Below are positions 8,383-17,372 of a stretch of 64,000 bases of DNA, one piece after another. Position numbers and translations under genes: made by a program. Positions within the stretch are counted from its first letter, which is position 1; each line of letters opens with the position of its first letter. The notes beneath the pieces were generated by a model, which did not search any database, was not told where the DNA came from, and saw only the letters and a list, made by a program, of their open reading frames with translations. The stretch is from JAWVFM01 sp038237625 (GTDB lineage: Bacteria > Actinomycetota > Thermoleophilia > Solirubrobacterales > 70-9), in contig JBBRYM010000010.1 in assembly GCA_038237625.1 (NCBI GenBank), positions 36,588-100,587 of the forward strand. Direction: 5' to 3'.

Positions 8383-9585
8383 TCAGGGGATGAGCTCGAA
8401 CTCGACGCGCTCGCCGGCGCTGACGCCGGAGCGCCCCATGGGCAGGATGGCGAGGGCGTCGGCGCCGAGCATCGAGGTCAAGATGTGCGAGCCCTGGTCC
8501 TTCGTGGGCCGGGCATGCCAGCCGTCGTCGCGGAGCTCCAGGCGGCAGCGCACCAGCTCAGCCCGTTCGTCCGCCTTCGCGTAGTCGACGTCGAGGATCG
8601 CCGTGGCCGCCCGGCGTCGCTCGCTCGCTCCCAGCATCGCCCGGATCGCGGGGCGCACGAAGACGAGGAAGGTCACGATGGCCGAGACCGGATTCCCGGG
8701 CAGGCCGAAGACAAGCGCTCGAGAGGGAGCGACGCCGAACCACGTCGGCTTGCCCGGGCGCAGCGCAACGCGCCAGAAGACCTCCTCGACGCCCAGGGCG
8801 GCGAGCGCGGCCTTGACGTGGTCATGCTCGCCGACCGAGACGCCGCCGCACACGACGGCCACGTCGGCGCAGAGCGCTGTCCCGAGGGCTGCCTCCATCG
8901 CCTCGCGAGAGTCTCCGACCGTCTCGGTTGCCACCAGCTCGGCCCCCGCTGCGGTCGTGAGGGCGCCCACCGAATAGCGGTTGGCGTTGCGCACGCCGCC
9001 GGGGCGCAGCGGCTCGCCCGCCGGTTGGAGCTCGTCGCCGCTGGTCAGGAGGTGGACACGGGGCCGCCGCGCGCATGTGACCTCGTCCGTTCCCGCCGCT
9101 GCGGCTACCCCAACCTCGGCGGCGCCGAGCTCGGTCCCGGCCTCGAGCACGACCGCTCCGGCAGCCATGTCGTCGGCGGCTCGACGCACGTTCAGCCCCG
9201 GATCCAACCCCCGCGCGATGCGTAGCCTGGAGCCGCTTCGGAGCGTGTCCTCCAGGCGAACCACGGCGTCAGCGCAGCGCGGTATGGCCGCACCGGTCGA
9301 AATTGCCACTGCCGTCCCGGCGTTGAGCGCGCCCGTCCACGGATGGCCGGCCGCGGACTCACCCGCGATCTCAAGCTCAGCTCCTTCCAGGGTGTCGCTG
9401 GCGCGGACCGCAAACCCGTCCATCGCAGAGTTGTGGAACGCCGGCACGTCGTCGAGCGCGATAACGGGCTCCGCGAGCACCCGGCCAAGCGCAGCTTCCA
9501 GCCCGAGGCGTTCGGAGCCGAGAGGGCTGCAGCGCTCGAGCACCGCCGCGCGCGCGGCGTCGATCTGAATGGCCTGAGTGGGCAC
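8383..9585 (-). CDS. moeA: Molybdopterin molybdenumtransferase MoeA
   Basis: A 400-residue MoeA, which inserts molybdate into adenylylated molybdopterin. Signatures in order are FHNSAMDGFAVRASD early, the central MoCF fold with VHLLTSGDELQPAGEPL and CGGVSVGEHDHVKAAL, the Pro-rich LPGNPVSAIVTFLVFVRP, and a C-terminal beta-barrel domain IV. The GTG at 9585 was preferred because it opens with VPTQAIQIDAARAAVLERC, close to the normal MoeA N-terminus; an ATG at 9627 would add 14 residues. This is the promoter-proximal gene of the molybdenum-cofactor operon. About 127 bp separate it from the upstream enoyl-CoA hydratase on the same strand, so it may have its own promoter, but none was identified. 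Confidence 0.95.
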   Translation of the reverse strand: MPTQAIQIDAARAAVLERCSPLGSERLGLEAALGRVLAEPVIALDDVPAFHNSAMDGFAVRASDTLEGAELEIAGESAAGHPWTGALNAGTAVAISTGAAIPRCADAVVRLEDTLRSGSRLRIARGLDPGLNVRRAADDMAAGAVVLEAGTELGAAEVGVAAAAGTDEVTCARRPRVHLLTSGDELQPAGEPLRPGGVRNANRYSVGALTTAAGAELVATETVGDSREAMEAALGTALCADVAVVCGGVSVGEHDHVKAALAALGVEEVFWRVALRPGKPTWFGVAPSRALVFGLPGNPVSAIVTFLVFVRPAIRAMLGASERRRAATAILDVDYAKADERAELVRCRLELRDDGWHARPTKDQGSHILTSMLGADALAILPMGRSGVSAGERVEFELIP

Positions 9586-9712
9586 GCCGACAACCCTAGA
9601 CCGTTGCGCTCTGGCCTCGGGGGACATGACCCTGCTGCCGTGGGTGCTGGCGGCGATGCTCGTTGAATCCCGTCGGGCGCGCTCTTCGCTGCGGCGGTGT
9701 TTGCGCGCGAGC

Positions 9713-10516
9713 TCACAGCCCGTGGTGCGGCCACTCCGGAACCTTGCGCTCCTTGAAGGCCCGCGCCCCGATGGCGTGTGAGTCGCGGCGCATGAACATC
9801 GACAGAGCCATCTCCACTTCGTTTCGAAGCTGCTCCTCGTAGGTGCGGCCGACGTTTCTGACCATCGTCTCCTTGTCGGAGCGGATGGCGCCCTGGGGCA
9901 GGGCGGCGATCTCGTGCGCCAGCTCCAGAGCCCGCTCCAGGGCCTTCCCTTCCGCCACGATTTCGTTGGCCAGTCCGATGCGGAGCGCCTCGGCGGCGTC
10001 GACCGGGCGGCCGGTGATGATCAGCTCCATCGCCTTGGCGTAACCGACCACCATCGGCAGCCGGACCGTCATCCCATCGCCGGCGACTATGTTCCAGCGC
10101 CGCTCGAGGGCTCCGAACACGGCGGTCTCGGCGACGATGCGAATGTCGGCGAGCAGCGCGTTCTCCAGTCCCGCGGCCACCGCCCACCCGTTGACGGCCG
10201 CGATCACCGGCTTGAAGACGTCGACGCGGCGGCTGTACCCGCAGTCCCCCGGCGAGTTGTAGAGCTGAATCCGGTGCTCGTCCCAGTCCCCGGCCGTGGT
10301 CTCGGCCGCGTCAGCGAGATCCCAGCCGGCGCAGAATGCCTCTCCCTCGCCCGTGATGACGAGCACGAATGCTTCGTCATCGTCGCGAAACCGACGCCAG
10401 GCCTCGTGGAGCTCGGCGTTCATCTGCCGGCTCACGGCGTTGCGCTGCTCAGGGCGGTCGTACGTGAGCACCGCGACGTGACCGTCGAGCTCGTAGCGGA
10501 TCGTCTCCCAGCTCAT
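9713..10516 (-). CDS. Enoyl-CoA hydratase/isomerase (crotonase) family protein
   Basis: A 267-residue crotonase. The CoA-binding and oxyanion-hole elements are visible as GEGEAFCAGWDL (first oxyanion loop) and AAVNGWAVAAGLENALLADIRI (second loop). Glu residues in the GALERRWNIVAGDGM region could act in catalysis. The protein probably hydrates or isomerises an acyl-CoA in fatty-acid or aromatic degradation; the substrate is not predictable. The ATG at 10516 is decided by an excellent AGGAGG Shine-Dalgarno seven bases upstream; the open frame continues upstream but is not coding. An 18-bp palindrome at 10576-10593 lies in its leader and may be a repressor site. No beta-oxidation partner gene is adjacent. 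Confidence 0.9.
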   Translation of the reverse strand: MSWETIRYELDGHVAVLTYDRPEQRNAVSRQMNAELHEAWRRFRDDDEAFVLVITGEGEAFCAGWDLADAAETTAGDWDEHRIQLYNSPGDCGYSRRVDVFKPVIAAVNGWAVAAGLENALLADIRIVAETAVFGALERRWNIVAGDGMTVRLPMVVGYAKAMELIITGRPVDAAEALRIGLANEIVAEGKALERALELAHEIAALPQGAIRSDKETMVRNVGRTYEEQLRNEVEMALSMFMRRDSHAIGARAFKERKVPEWPHHGL

Positions 10517-10575
10517 TTGTCCTCCTTCGGGTGGTTGGCGCGAGTCCCAGCCTTTCAGGTGCGCGCATAGATTCG

Positions 10576-10593
10576 CCGGAATCGAGATTCCGG
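10576..10593. promoter_or_regulatory. 18-bp perfect palindrome upstream of the crotonase gene
   Basis: CCGGAATC-GA-GATTCCGG is a perfect dyad with two central bases, 60 bp upstream of the crotonase ATG at 10516. Its size and symmetry fit a homodimeric repressor operator of the TetR or GntR kind. The cognate regulator is not encoded next to it, so the assignment is only by position. Confidence 0.4.
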
Positions 10594-10911
10594 CTCGGAA
10601 GATTGGATGTACGGCGAGCGGGTATCCGGGTATCTGGAGTTGGGCAACGTCGGGACAGGAAAGGCAGGAGAGATGGCAGGAATCGCAGGGAAGCTGGGGA
10701 CTCAGGATGCTCGGAGCGCCGCTGGCGGCACGGCATCGGCGGCACGGCGCCGCACGTCCCTGGAAGGCTTGACCGAACTGGCTCGCGAGGCGATGGGGTG
10801 GTCGCGTGCCAGAACCTCGGCAACACCGATTCGCGCGCGCACCTTGCCGCGCGCCTGACGCACCGCGGAGTACTGCGACGCGCGCTCGGGGCGCTTGGTA
10901 GAACGGGAGAG
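10594..10911. other. Intergenic region between crotonase and CocE-like genes
   Basis: The two flanking genes are divergent, so this stretch should contain both promoters. A short direct repeat (GGGTATC CGGGTATC, near 10620-10636) is visible. Open frames here are short and lack a ribosome-binding site or recognisable protein features, and were not called. No RNA gene or mobile element was recognised. Confidence 0.4.
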
Positions 10912-13221
10912 GTGATTCGACCGCGCGGGGCCCTCCACCGTTGGCAGTTGTCGCTGGCGCTTGGTTGCGCAGTGGCGACGAGCTCGGCGCTCGCAATGCC
11001 GGCGGTGGCAGCCGCGGCGAGCGGCGCTGGCTTCAGCGCCCACGGCAGCGTCGAGCAGGTCTACGTGACCGGCCTGAAGTCCCGGGCTCGCATGACGCTG
11101 CTGGACCCCGCCGGCGACGTCGCCGGCACCAAGCGAGCCGACAAGCAGGGCGGCCTCCTGTTCCGCCACGTGAAGCCCGGCAAGGGCTATCGGGTTCGCT
11201 TCGCCAAGGGGGGAGCGAAGTCGGGGCCGCTGCGGGTCCTCTCCACTCGTTCGGCGCCACCGAGCAACAAGATCTACGACCAGACGATCCCGACGAGCGG
11301 CTACGGCTACATGAGGACCCGGGACGGGACGAAGCTCGCCTTCGACGTCCATCCACCCTCGGACATCACCACGGTGATCCCGGGCTTCCAGCCGCCGCCG
11401 GCGATCCCGGGCGCTCCCACCCCGACCCTGGTGGAGTACTCGGGCTACGGATACGCCGACCCCGCCGGACCGCAGAGCGGGATCTCGATTCTCGCCAACG
11501 CAATGGGCTTCACGGTGGTCGACGTGAACATGCGCGGCACGGGCTGCTCCGGCGGCGCCTTCAACTTCTTCGAGCCGCTGCAGAGCCTCGACGGCTATGA
11601 CGTCGTGGAGACGGTCGCGCACCAGCCCTGGGTCGCCCACGGCAAGGTCGGGATGATGGGGATCTCCTACGGCGGCATCAGTCAGCTCTTCACCGCCGCC
11701 ACCGATCCGCCGGACCTCGCGGCGATCGCCCCGATGTCGGTGATCGACCAGACGCAGACGACCCTGTACCCCGGCGGGATCCTGAACACGGGCTTCGCGG
11801 TCGCCTGGGCCAAGGAGCGGATCCACGACGCGTTGCCGGCATCTGCCAACGGCGGTCAGACGTGGGCCTACGACCGCATCCAGAACGGGGATCAGACGTG
11901 CGCCGACAACCAAGCCCTTCACGGCGAGTCGCCGAACCTGCTGGCGAAGATTCGCCACAACCAGCACTACAAGCCGAAGGTGGCCGATCCCCTCGCGCCG
12001 GTCACCTTCGTGAAGAAGATCAAGGTCCCGGTCTACATGGCCTGCCAGTTCACCGACGAGCAGACCGGCGGCCACTGCCCGACCCTGGCCGAGCACATGA
12101 CCGGAACGAAGCGCAAGTGGTTCACGTTCACCAACGGCACCCACGTCGACTCGCTCGATCCGGAGACCTTCAACCGTTGGTCGGATTTCTTGGAGCTCTA
12201 CGTCGCCAGGCAGGCGCCGATCACTGACGCGGCGCAGGTCCAGGCCATCGCGCCCGTCGTCTATCTGGAGGCGATGGGGATCAACGGGGTGACGATGCCA
12301 CTCGACCCGATCCAGCTGCAGCCCACCTACGCCGGCGCGCTGGCGGCGTTCGAGAAGCTCCCACCGATTCGGGTCCTCTTCGACAACGGCGCCGGCGGGT
12401 CGAATCCCGGTGAGCCGTACCCCGGCTTCGAGCAGTCGTTCAGCAGGTTCCCGGTCCCAGGGGTCAAGGCGAAGTCGTGGTATTTCTCGAGTAAGGGGGG
12501 GCTGACCGGCAAAGCTTCGGCCGGGTCCCGCGCCGGTTCGTTCAAGTGGGACCCCCACGCCCAATCGCTCACCGACTTCACGGGAGATACCGCGGCCGGC
12601 CCGGGAGGCCTTTGGACCGCGACGCCCACCTACCACTGGCAGCAGAATCCCGCGGGCAGCGCCCTGTCCTACGTCAGCCATCCGCTTGACAAGGACACGA
12701 CCGTGATCGGCTCCGGCGCGGTGCATCTGTGGGTTCGCTCGTCGGTGCCGAATGTCGACCTCCAGGCGACGGTCAGCGAGGTCCGACCCGACGGCAAGGA
12801 GACGTTCGTGCAAAACGGCTGGGTGCGCGGGAACGAGCGCAAGCTCGATCGCCGCAAGAGCACGCCGCTCGAGCCGGTCTTGAGCCTCAGGAAGTCCGAC
12901 GTGGCGCCGCTGCCGTCCAGCCACTTCGCGAAGGTCACAATTCCCCTCTATTACGAGGGGCACGCCTACCGCGCCGGATCCCGGATCCGGATTACGATCT
13001 CCGCGCCAAACGGCACCCAGCCGATCTGGTCGTTCAAGACCGAGCCGAAGAAGAGCCACCCCACCGTCGCCATCGGCTACTCGAAGCGCATGCCGTCGAG
13101 GTTGACTCTTCCGGTGGTCCCCGGCGTGAGCGTCTCGAGCGCGCTGCCGCCGTGCCCGGGCCTGCGCGGCGAGCCCTGCCGGACCTACGTGCCGTTCACC
13201 AACGGCACCGCCAAGCCCTGA
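10912..13221 (+). CDS. Secreted CocE/NonD-family hydrolase (X-Pro dipeptidyl-peptidase-like)
   Basis: A 769-residue exported protein. The GTG at 10912 has a GGGAGAG sequence just upstream and begins a Sec signal peptide (basic n-region, LSLALGCAVATSSALAM core, AVAAAASG cleavage region). A small beta-domain (about 40-115) precedes the alpha/beta-hydrolase. The nucleophile elbow is MMGISYGGIS (Ser about 252), preceded by the MRGTGCSGG loop typical of the S15/CocE family. The C-terminal third is the jelly-roll X-Pro dipeptidyl-peptidase C domain (VHLWVRSSVPNVDLQATVSE, YRAGSRIRITIS). Family members cleave esters, acyl-amides or X-Pro dipeptides; the substrate is unknown. The gene stands alone, and a strong hairpin follows the stop. 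Confidence 0.9.
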   Translation: MIRPRGALHRWQLSLALGCAVATSSALAMPAVAAAASGAGFSAHGSVEQVYVTGLKSRARMTLLDPAGDVAGTKRADKQGGLLFRHVKPGKGYRVRFAKGGAKSGPLRVLSTRSAPPSNKIYDQTIPTSGYGYMRTRDGTKLAFDVHPPSDITTVIPGFQPPPAIPGAPTPTLVEYSGYGYADPAGPQSGISILANAMGFTVVDVNMRGTGCSGGAFNFFEPLQSLDGYDVVETVAHQPWVAHGKVGMMGISYGGISQLFTAATDPPDLAAIAPMSVIDQTQTTLYPGGILNTGFAVAWAKERIHDALPASANGGQTWAYDRIQNGDQTCADNQALHGESPNLLAKIRHNQHYKPKVADPLAPVTFVKKIKVPVYMACQFTDEQTGGHCPTLAEHMTGTKRKWFTFTNGTHVDSLDPETFNRWSDFLELYVARQAPITDAAQVQAIAPVVYLEAMGINGVTMPLDPIQLQPTYAGALAAFEKLPPIRVLFDNGAGGSNPGEPYPGFEQSFSRFPVPGVKAKSWYFSSKGGLTGKASAGSRAGSFKWDPHAQSLTDFTGDTAAGPGGLWTATPTYHWQQNPAGSALSYVSHPLDKDTTVIGSGAVHLWVRSSVPNVDLQATVSEVRPDGKETFVQNGWVRGNERKLDRRKSTPLEPVLSLRKSDVAPLPSSHFAKVTIPLYYEGHAYRAGSRIRITISAPNGTQPIWSFKTEPKKSHPTVAIGYSKRMPSRLTLPVVPGVSVSSALPPCPGLRGEPCRTYVPFTNGTAKP

Positions 13222-13227
13222 GGTTGC

Positions 13228-13263
13228 GCCCTGCCAGGCGAGGAGGAGCCTGGCTCGCAGGGC
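13228..13263 (+). terminator. GC-rich hairpin after the CocE-like gene
   Basis: GCCCTGCCAGGC pairs with GCCTGG..GCAGGGC across an eight-base loop, with a three-base bulge in the right arm, starting seven bases after the stop codon. There is no T tract. The next gene (MMPL transporter) converges from the other side, so the hairpin probably ends transcription from the left. Confidence 0.5.
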
Positions 13264-13360
13264 GGCGGAGAACCTGAGCTTCCGGAGCTTCGCCAGGTAT
13301 CCCGTCAGCCGTGGAAGGACCTCGCGGAGGGCCGCTTCGCGGACTTGGCCGACGCCGAGC

Positions 13361-15613
13361 TCACGCGGCTGGGTCTCCATGAGGATCAGCGATTGATGTG
13401 GCTTCGGCAGCGGGCGTAGGCCGGGTTGGCTCGCGGGGCTTGAAAGCGTCGCTTCGGCCTTCGAACAGCAAAACCAGCGCGGGGATGAGCAGCGGCCGCG
13501 CGACGAACGCGTCCAGGAGCAACCCGACGGCCATCGCGAAGGCGATCTCGCGGAAGGCCAGAATCGGGATGATCGCGATCGCGGCAAACGACAGCGCGAG
13601 GATGACGCCGGCCACAGCGATCGCCCGCGCCGCCCGAGATCCCGCGGTTCTGACCGCCGCCCGGAGCTCCTGGTGCTCGGCCTCGAGCCAGATACGCCCG
13701 ATCAGGAACACGTTGTAGTCGGACCCAAGGGCCACCAGCAGGATGGTGGTCGTCACTGGAACGAAGAACGAGATCTCGCCGTAACCGAGCAAGTTTTGGA
13801 AGACGTAGACCGTGATCCCCAGCGCCGCGGCTACCACCAGCATGCTCGTGGCGACCAGGTACACAGGCGCGGCACGGGTGCGCAGGAGGCTCCAGACGAG
13901 GACCATGAGGACCAGCAGGGCGAGCGGCAGCACCCGCAGGAGCGCCGCGGACGTGTCGTCGGTCAGCTCCTGGGTGATCGCCGTGTCTCCCGCGAAGCCA
14001 ACCTGAGCGCTCGAGAGGCCTGCCGCGGCGAGCATTTGCGGCATGTCGTGCTGGAGCCCGGCGAGGGTGTCGATGGCGGCGGCGCTCTCGGGGTCGGAGT
14101 CGAACAGGACCAGGAACCGCACAGCGTTGCCTCCTTGGGCCACGACCACCCCGAAGGGGTGCTTCACCGGCTGGTCGGCAGGGCCGACCACCGCCGCCAC
14201 CCCATCGCGGCCGCGTATTTGCGATTCGAGCGTTGCGAGTGCCCCGTGCCCGGCGGCGATCCCCGGCCCGCGGGCGACGATCATGGTGGGCCCCGCGATC
14301 CCGGGATTGAAGGCATGGGCGGCGGCCTCGTAGCCCTGGCGTTCCTCGTTCGAGGCCGGTAGCCCCTTCATCACCGGATCCCCGAGGTGAAGCTGGCGAA
14401 GGCCAGTGGCTGCCGCGGCGAGGACGACGATGGCCGTGATTGCGACGATCACGGGGAAGCGGGCTGCAAGGCCGACGGCTCGGCCCTGCGAGGTGGTCGC
14501 GGGGGAGCCGGATGCGGGGTCGCGCCGTCCGGGTGCGAGCAGCGTGGGCCCGATGAGCGCGAGCATCGCCGGGACGAAGGTCAGCGCGACCGCGACCCCC
14601 ACGGTCACCGCGATCGCGAGCCCGGGACCGAATGCCGTTAGGAACCGCACGCCCGAGAGCAGCAGGGTCAGGGTGGCGCCGGCGATCATGAGGCCGGCGG
14701 TGAGCACGACGGGAAGCAGCTCGGCCGTCACGAGGCGGGCTGCCTCGCGCGAGGACAGCCCCTCGTCGAGTCGCTGGCGGTATCCGGCCCCGAAGAACAC
14801 CAGGTAGTCGGTCAGCACGCCGAAGAGCAGGGCGACCATCACCGGCTCCACCTCCTGGGGCAGCGCGATGTTGCGATTCTGGGCGAGCCATCCAAGTACG
14901 TGGCTCGCGCACAGGTAGGCGATCGCGACGGTGGCGAGGCCGAGCAGTGGGACGCCGATCGCGCGGAAGTAGAAGCCGAGGATCCCGACCACCAGGAGCA
15001 GCGTCGCCAGCTCGACCCAGGGAAGTTTGTCGGTTGAGATCTGCGCGTCGGCGAACCGGGCGGGCAGGGGGCCGCTGACGTCGATGGTGGCGATACGGGC
15101 GGCTCGCGCCAGGCGGTCGGCGAAGTCCTGGGCGGCGAAGGTCTGCTGGCCCTCGCCCAGGCTCGGCCTGATGAACAGGAACACGACCAAGGTCTTCGGG
15201 GCCGAGCCGGGCGCCAGCTTGGCCACATTGACCAGCGGCACGCCGCCGAGCACGTCGCTGTGCTTGGGCGGGTGGCGGTCGAGGCGGGCGACGTAGGCGG
15301 TGGCGTCGGCCACCTGGGATCTCGAGAGCCCGCCCGGCGCGGAGGCGACCAGCAGCGTCCGGCTCAGCAGGGGAATCCCGAACGTCTGGTTTGCCTGCTC
15401 CTCGACGGCGATCGCAGAGGAGTTGTTGGGGACGAGGTCGCCGATCGACCCGGTTCCCGCGTCGAAGATCGACGGCAGGCGGGTCGCCGCGAGAATCGTC
15501 AGGGCAATCCATAGGGGGACGATCAGGAAGCGAAGCCAGACGATCGCTCCCGCCAGCCGGCTCCATCCTCTGGTCTGCTCGGGCGCTCCGTCGCCCGATT
15601 CCTGCTGCGACAT
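13361..15613 (-). CDS. MMPL/RND-family membrane transporter
   Basis: A 750-residue protein with the twin layout of the MMPL family. Each half has one N-terminal helix, a soluble extracytoplasmic domain of 120-150 residues, and a block of five to six helices. The diagnostic GxxxDY motif occurs in both helix blocks (FGVLTDYLVFFGAGYRQRL and LVALGSDYNVFLIGRIW). These Asp-Tyr pairs carry protons in MmpL transporters. Such proteins export lipids, siderophores or drugs. The C-terminal tail of about 45 residues is charged and Pro-rich. It stands alone, so the cargo is unknown; a second MMPL gene lies 4 kb to the right. Confidence 0.93.
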   Translation of the reverse strand: MSQQESGDGAPEQTRGWSRLAGAIVWLRFLIVPLWIALTILAATRLPSIFDAGTGSIGDLVPNNSSAIAVEEQANQTFGIPLLSRTLLVASAPGGLSRSQVADATAYVARLDRHPPKHSDVLGGVPLVNVAKLAPGSAPKTLVVFLFIRPSLGEGQQTFAAQDFADRLARAARIATIDVSGPLPARFADAQISTDKLPWVELATLLLVVGILGFYFRAIGVPLLGLATVAIAYLCASHVLGWLAQNRNIALPQEVEPVMVALLFGVLTDYLVFFGAGYRQRLDEGLSSREAARLVTAELLPVVLTAGLMIAGATLTLLLSGVRFLTAFGPGLAIAVTVGVAVALTFVPAMLALIGPTLLAPGRRDPASGSPATTSQGRAVGLAARFPVIVAITAIVVLAAAATGLRQLHLGDPVMKGLPASNEERQGYEAAAHAFNPGIAGPTMIVARGPGIAAGHGALATLESQIRGRDGVAAVVGPADQPVKHPFGVVVAQGGNAVRFLVLFDSDPESAAAIDTLAGLQHDMPQMLAAAGLSSAQVGFAGDTAITQELTDDTSAALLRVLPLALLVLMVLVWSLLRTRAAPVYLVATSMLVVAAALGITVYVFQNLLGYGEISFFVPVTTTILLVALGSDYNVFLIGRIWLEAEHQELRAAVRTAGSRAARAIAVAGVILALSFAAIAIIPILAFREIAFAMAVGLLLDAFVARPLLIPALVLLFEGRSDAFKPREPTRPTPAAEATSIADPHGDPAA

Positions 15614-15643
15614 GCGCGTCGGTGTACCCGCTAGGCGCGTTTG

Positions 15644-16519
15644 TTAGCTCTCGGAACGGGCGAGAGCGTCGGCCAGCGCGATCGCGATCGCCGGCGGGTC
15701 CTCGATCTGGGGGTAGTGCCCGATCCCCGGCAGCTCGCGCACGACCGCCTGCGGGCGCAGCTCGCGAAGCCCTTGAAGAACGGCGGTCGTCGCGACCGGA
15801 TCCTCGAGGCCCCAGGCCAGCGACAGGTCGCCCTGCCAGTCGCGAAACGCGCCGTGCCAGCGGTCGGTGAGGCGCTCACGCTCGTTCATGTAGTGGATGC
15901 TCTGGTGCATCACCTTTTGCCCGCCGTTGTGGGCGATCAGCTCCCATTGGTCGGCCGCCTCGTCGGGGCTCAGCGGGTGGGCGCTCGAGAAGATCCGCGC
16001 GAACTGCGCCCTGAACGAGCGCTCGTTACTGAGGCGCGCGAACAGCGGGCCGACTCGGCTGCGAAGTAGCTTCTGCCCGATCGTCGGGCTCGCCCGGTCG
16101 AGCAGGATGCTGCCGTTGAGGAGAAGCGCTCCCCGGATATCGAAATCGAGCTCGCCTCGCAGATCGCACGCCATCAGCTCGGTCGCGACCGAAGTTCCCA
16201 TGTCGTGGGCGACGAGGTAGACCGGCGGCGACCCAGCACGACGGATGAGCGCCTCGGTCGCATCGGCTTGCCAGCGCAGCGAGTAGAAGTGGTCGGAGGG
16301 CTTGTCGGAGAGGCCGAAGCCGAGGAAGTCGAACAGCAGCGCCCGCCTGGCCGGCGCGAGCTCCAGGAGCTCGCGCCAGTCGTACGAGCTCGATGGAAAC
16401 CCGTGCAGGAACACGAGGAGGAGCACGCCGTCCCCCGCGCGCTCCTGGACGTAGAGCCGGCGGCCCAGGACCTCGACCTGCTCGCCTGCCTGCCGCCAGC
16501 GCTCGACCCGCGGGTTCAC
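15644..16519 (-). CDS. Alpha/beta hydrolase with Asp nucleophile (epoxide-hydrolase/haloalkane-dehalogenase-like)
   Basis: A 291-residue alpha/beta-hydrolase. The oxyanion motif is FLHGFPSSSYDW (37-48). The nucleophile elbow reads VAHDMGTS, placing Asp106 where esterases have Ser, as in epoxide hydrolases and haloalkane dehalogenases. The catalytic His is probably in LPGIGHYPQIEDP near the end. DFLGFGLSDKP is a conserved loop of the same group. The cap domain contains no certain halide- or epoxide-specific Tyr/Trp pair that can be picked by eye. It is separated by 30 bp from the MMPL gene downstream on the same strand and may be co-transcribed with it. It starts divergently from the ABC operon. 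Confidence 0.88.
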   Translation of the reverse strand: MNPRVERWRQAGEQVEVLGRRLYVQERAGDGVLLLVFLHGFPSSSYDWRELLELAPARRALLFDFLGFGLSDKPSDHFYSLRWQADATEALIRRAGSPPVYLVAHDMGTSVATELMACDLRGELDFDIRGALLLNGSILLDRASPTIGQKLLRSRVGPLFARLSNERSFRAQFARIFSSAHPLSPDEAADQWELIAHNGGQKVMHQSIHYMNERERLTDRWHGAFRDWQGDLSLAWGLEDPVATTAVLQGLRELRPQAVVRELPGIGHYPQIEDPPAIAIALADALARSES

Positions 16520-16565
16520 GGGCCGATGCTATTGCCCGGCGCCGCCCTGCCCTAAATTTGGAGAC

Positions 16566-17372
16566 GTGGACTCCGCCGCCTCGAGCGGTGGGCTCTCCGG
16601 CGGAATGCCTCCGGGAGCCCTCGCGATCGCCGATCTCGTCAAGCGCTATCCGACGGGCGTCGAAGCGCTGCGTGGCGTCTCACTGGAGATCGCCGACGGC
16701 GAGTTCTTTGGCCTGCTCGGGCCAAACGGCGCCGGCAAGTCGACGCTGATCCACTGCACCACGGGCCTCGCCCAGCCGACCTCGGGCCAGATCGAGGTCT
16801 TCGGCCACGACGCGATCGACCACTATGCCGCCGCGCGGCAGGCGGTGGGCCTCGCGCCGCAGGAGCTCAACCTCGACTGGTTTTTGACCGCCGAGGAGAC
16901 GCTCGACTACCACGGCGGCTACTTCGGGATGCCCCGCCGCGAGCGTCGCGAGCGCTCGGCGGAGCTGCTCGAGACTTTCTCGCTGACGGCCAAGAAGGAT
17001 GAGCGCACCCGGACGCTCTCCGGCGGAATGAAGCGGCGGCTGATCCTCGCCAGGGCGCTCATGCACCGGCCGCGACTGCTGATCCTCGACGAGCCGACCG
17101 CGGGGGTCGACATCGAGCTGCGCCTCGAGCTCTGGCACTACGTGCAGCGCATCAACGAGGAGGGCACGACGATCCTTCTGACCACGCACTACCTCGAGGA
17201 GGCGGACGGGTTGTGCGACCGGATCGCCTTCATCAACGACGGGCAGATCGCGGCGGTGGGCTCGAGCGACGAGCTCGCGCGCCGCTACGGGGTGGGGAAC
17301 CTCGAGGACGCCTATCTCGAGCTCGTCGGGCGCAAGGAGCTGTCGCGCTCGCGCCTGGAGGAGGTGGCCTGA
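16566..17372 (+). CDS. ABC transporter ATP-binding protein (ABC-2 exporter type)
   Basis: A 268-residue ATPase with Walker A GPNGAGKST, the signature LSGGMKRRL, Walker B LLILDEPTAGVD and the switch His in LLTTHYLEEAD. The best match in kind is the DrrA/NodI-like subfamily that pairs with an ABC-2 permease, here the gene that starts at its stop codon. A GTG start at 16566 gives a 24-residue flexible N-terminus; an internal ATG at MPPGALAIADLVKRYP is possible. It probably powers export of a lipid, polysaccharide or drug. Confidence 0.93.
   Translation: MDSAASSGGLSGGMPPGALAIADLVKRYPTGVEALRGVSLEIADGEFFGLLGPNGAGKSTLIHCTTGLAQPTSGQIEVFGHDAIDHYAAARQAVGLAPQELNLDWFLTAEETLDYHGGYFGMPRRERRERSAELLETFSLTAKKDERTRTLSGGMKRRLILARALMHRPRLLILDEPTAGVDIELRLELWHYVQRINEEGTTILLTTHYLEEADGLCDRIAFINDGQIAAVGSSDELARRYGVGNLEDAYLELVGRKELSRSRLEEVA

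Noticed and set aside
9586..9712. Possible molybdenum-cofactor riboswitch before moeA.
   Set aside because: The 127-bp region was read for the Moco motif arms; no matching set of stems was seen.
9626..9781. Short plus-strand frame MTLLPWVLAAMLVESRRARS after a GGGGG.
   Set aside because: It runs into the antisense of the crotonase gene and turns Arg-rich; no homology sign.
10702..13587. A 961-residue open frame on the minus strand across the CocE-like gene.
   Set aside because: It is antisense to a clearly coding gene with a signal peptide and catalytic motifs; long antisense frames are common at this G+C. The start METQPRELGVGQVREAALRE near 13380 was considered as a small gene, but it has no ribosome-binding site and runs into the antisense frame.
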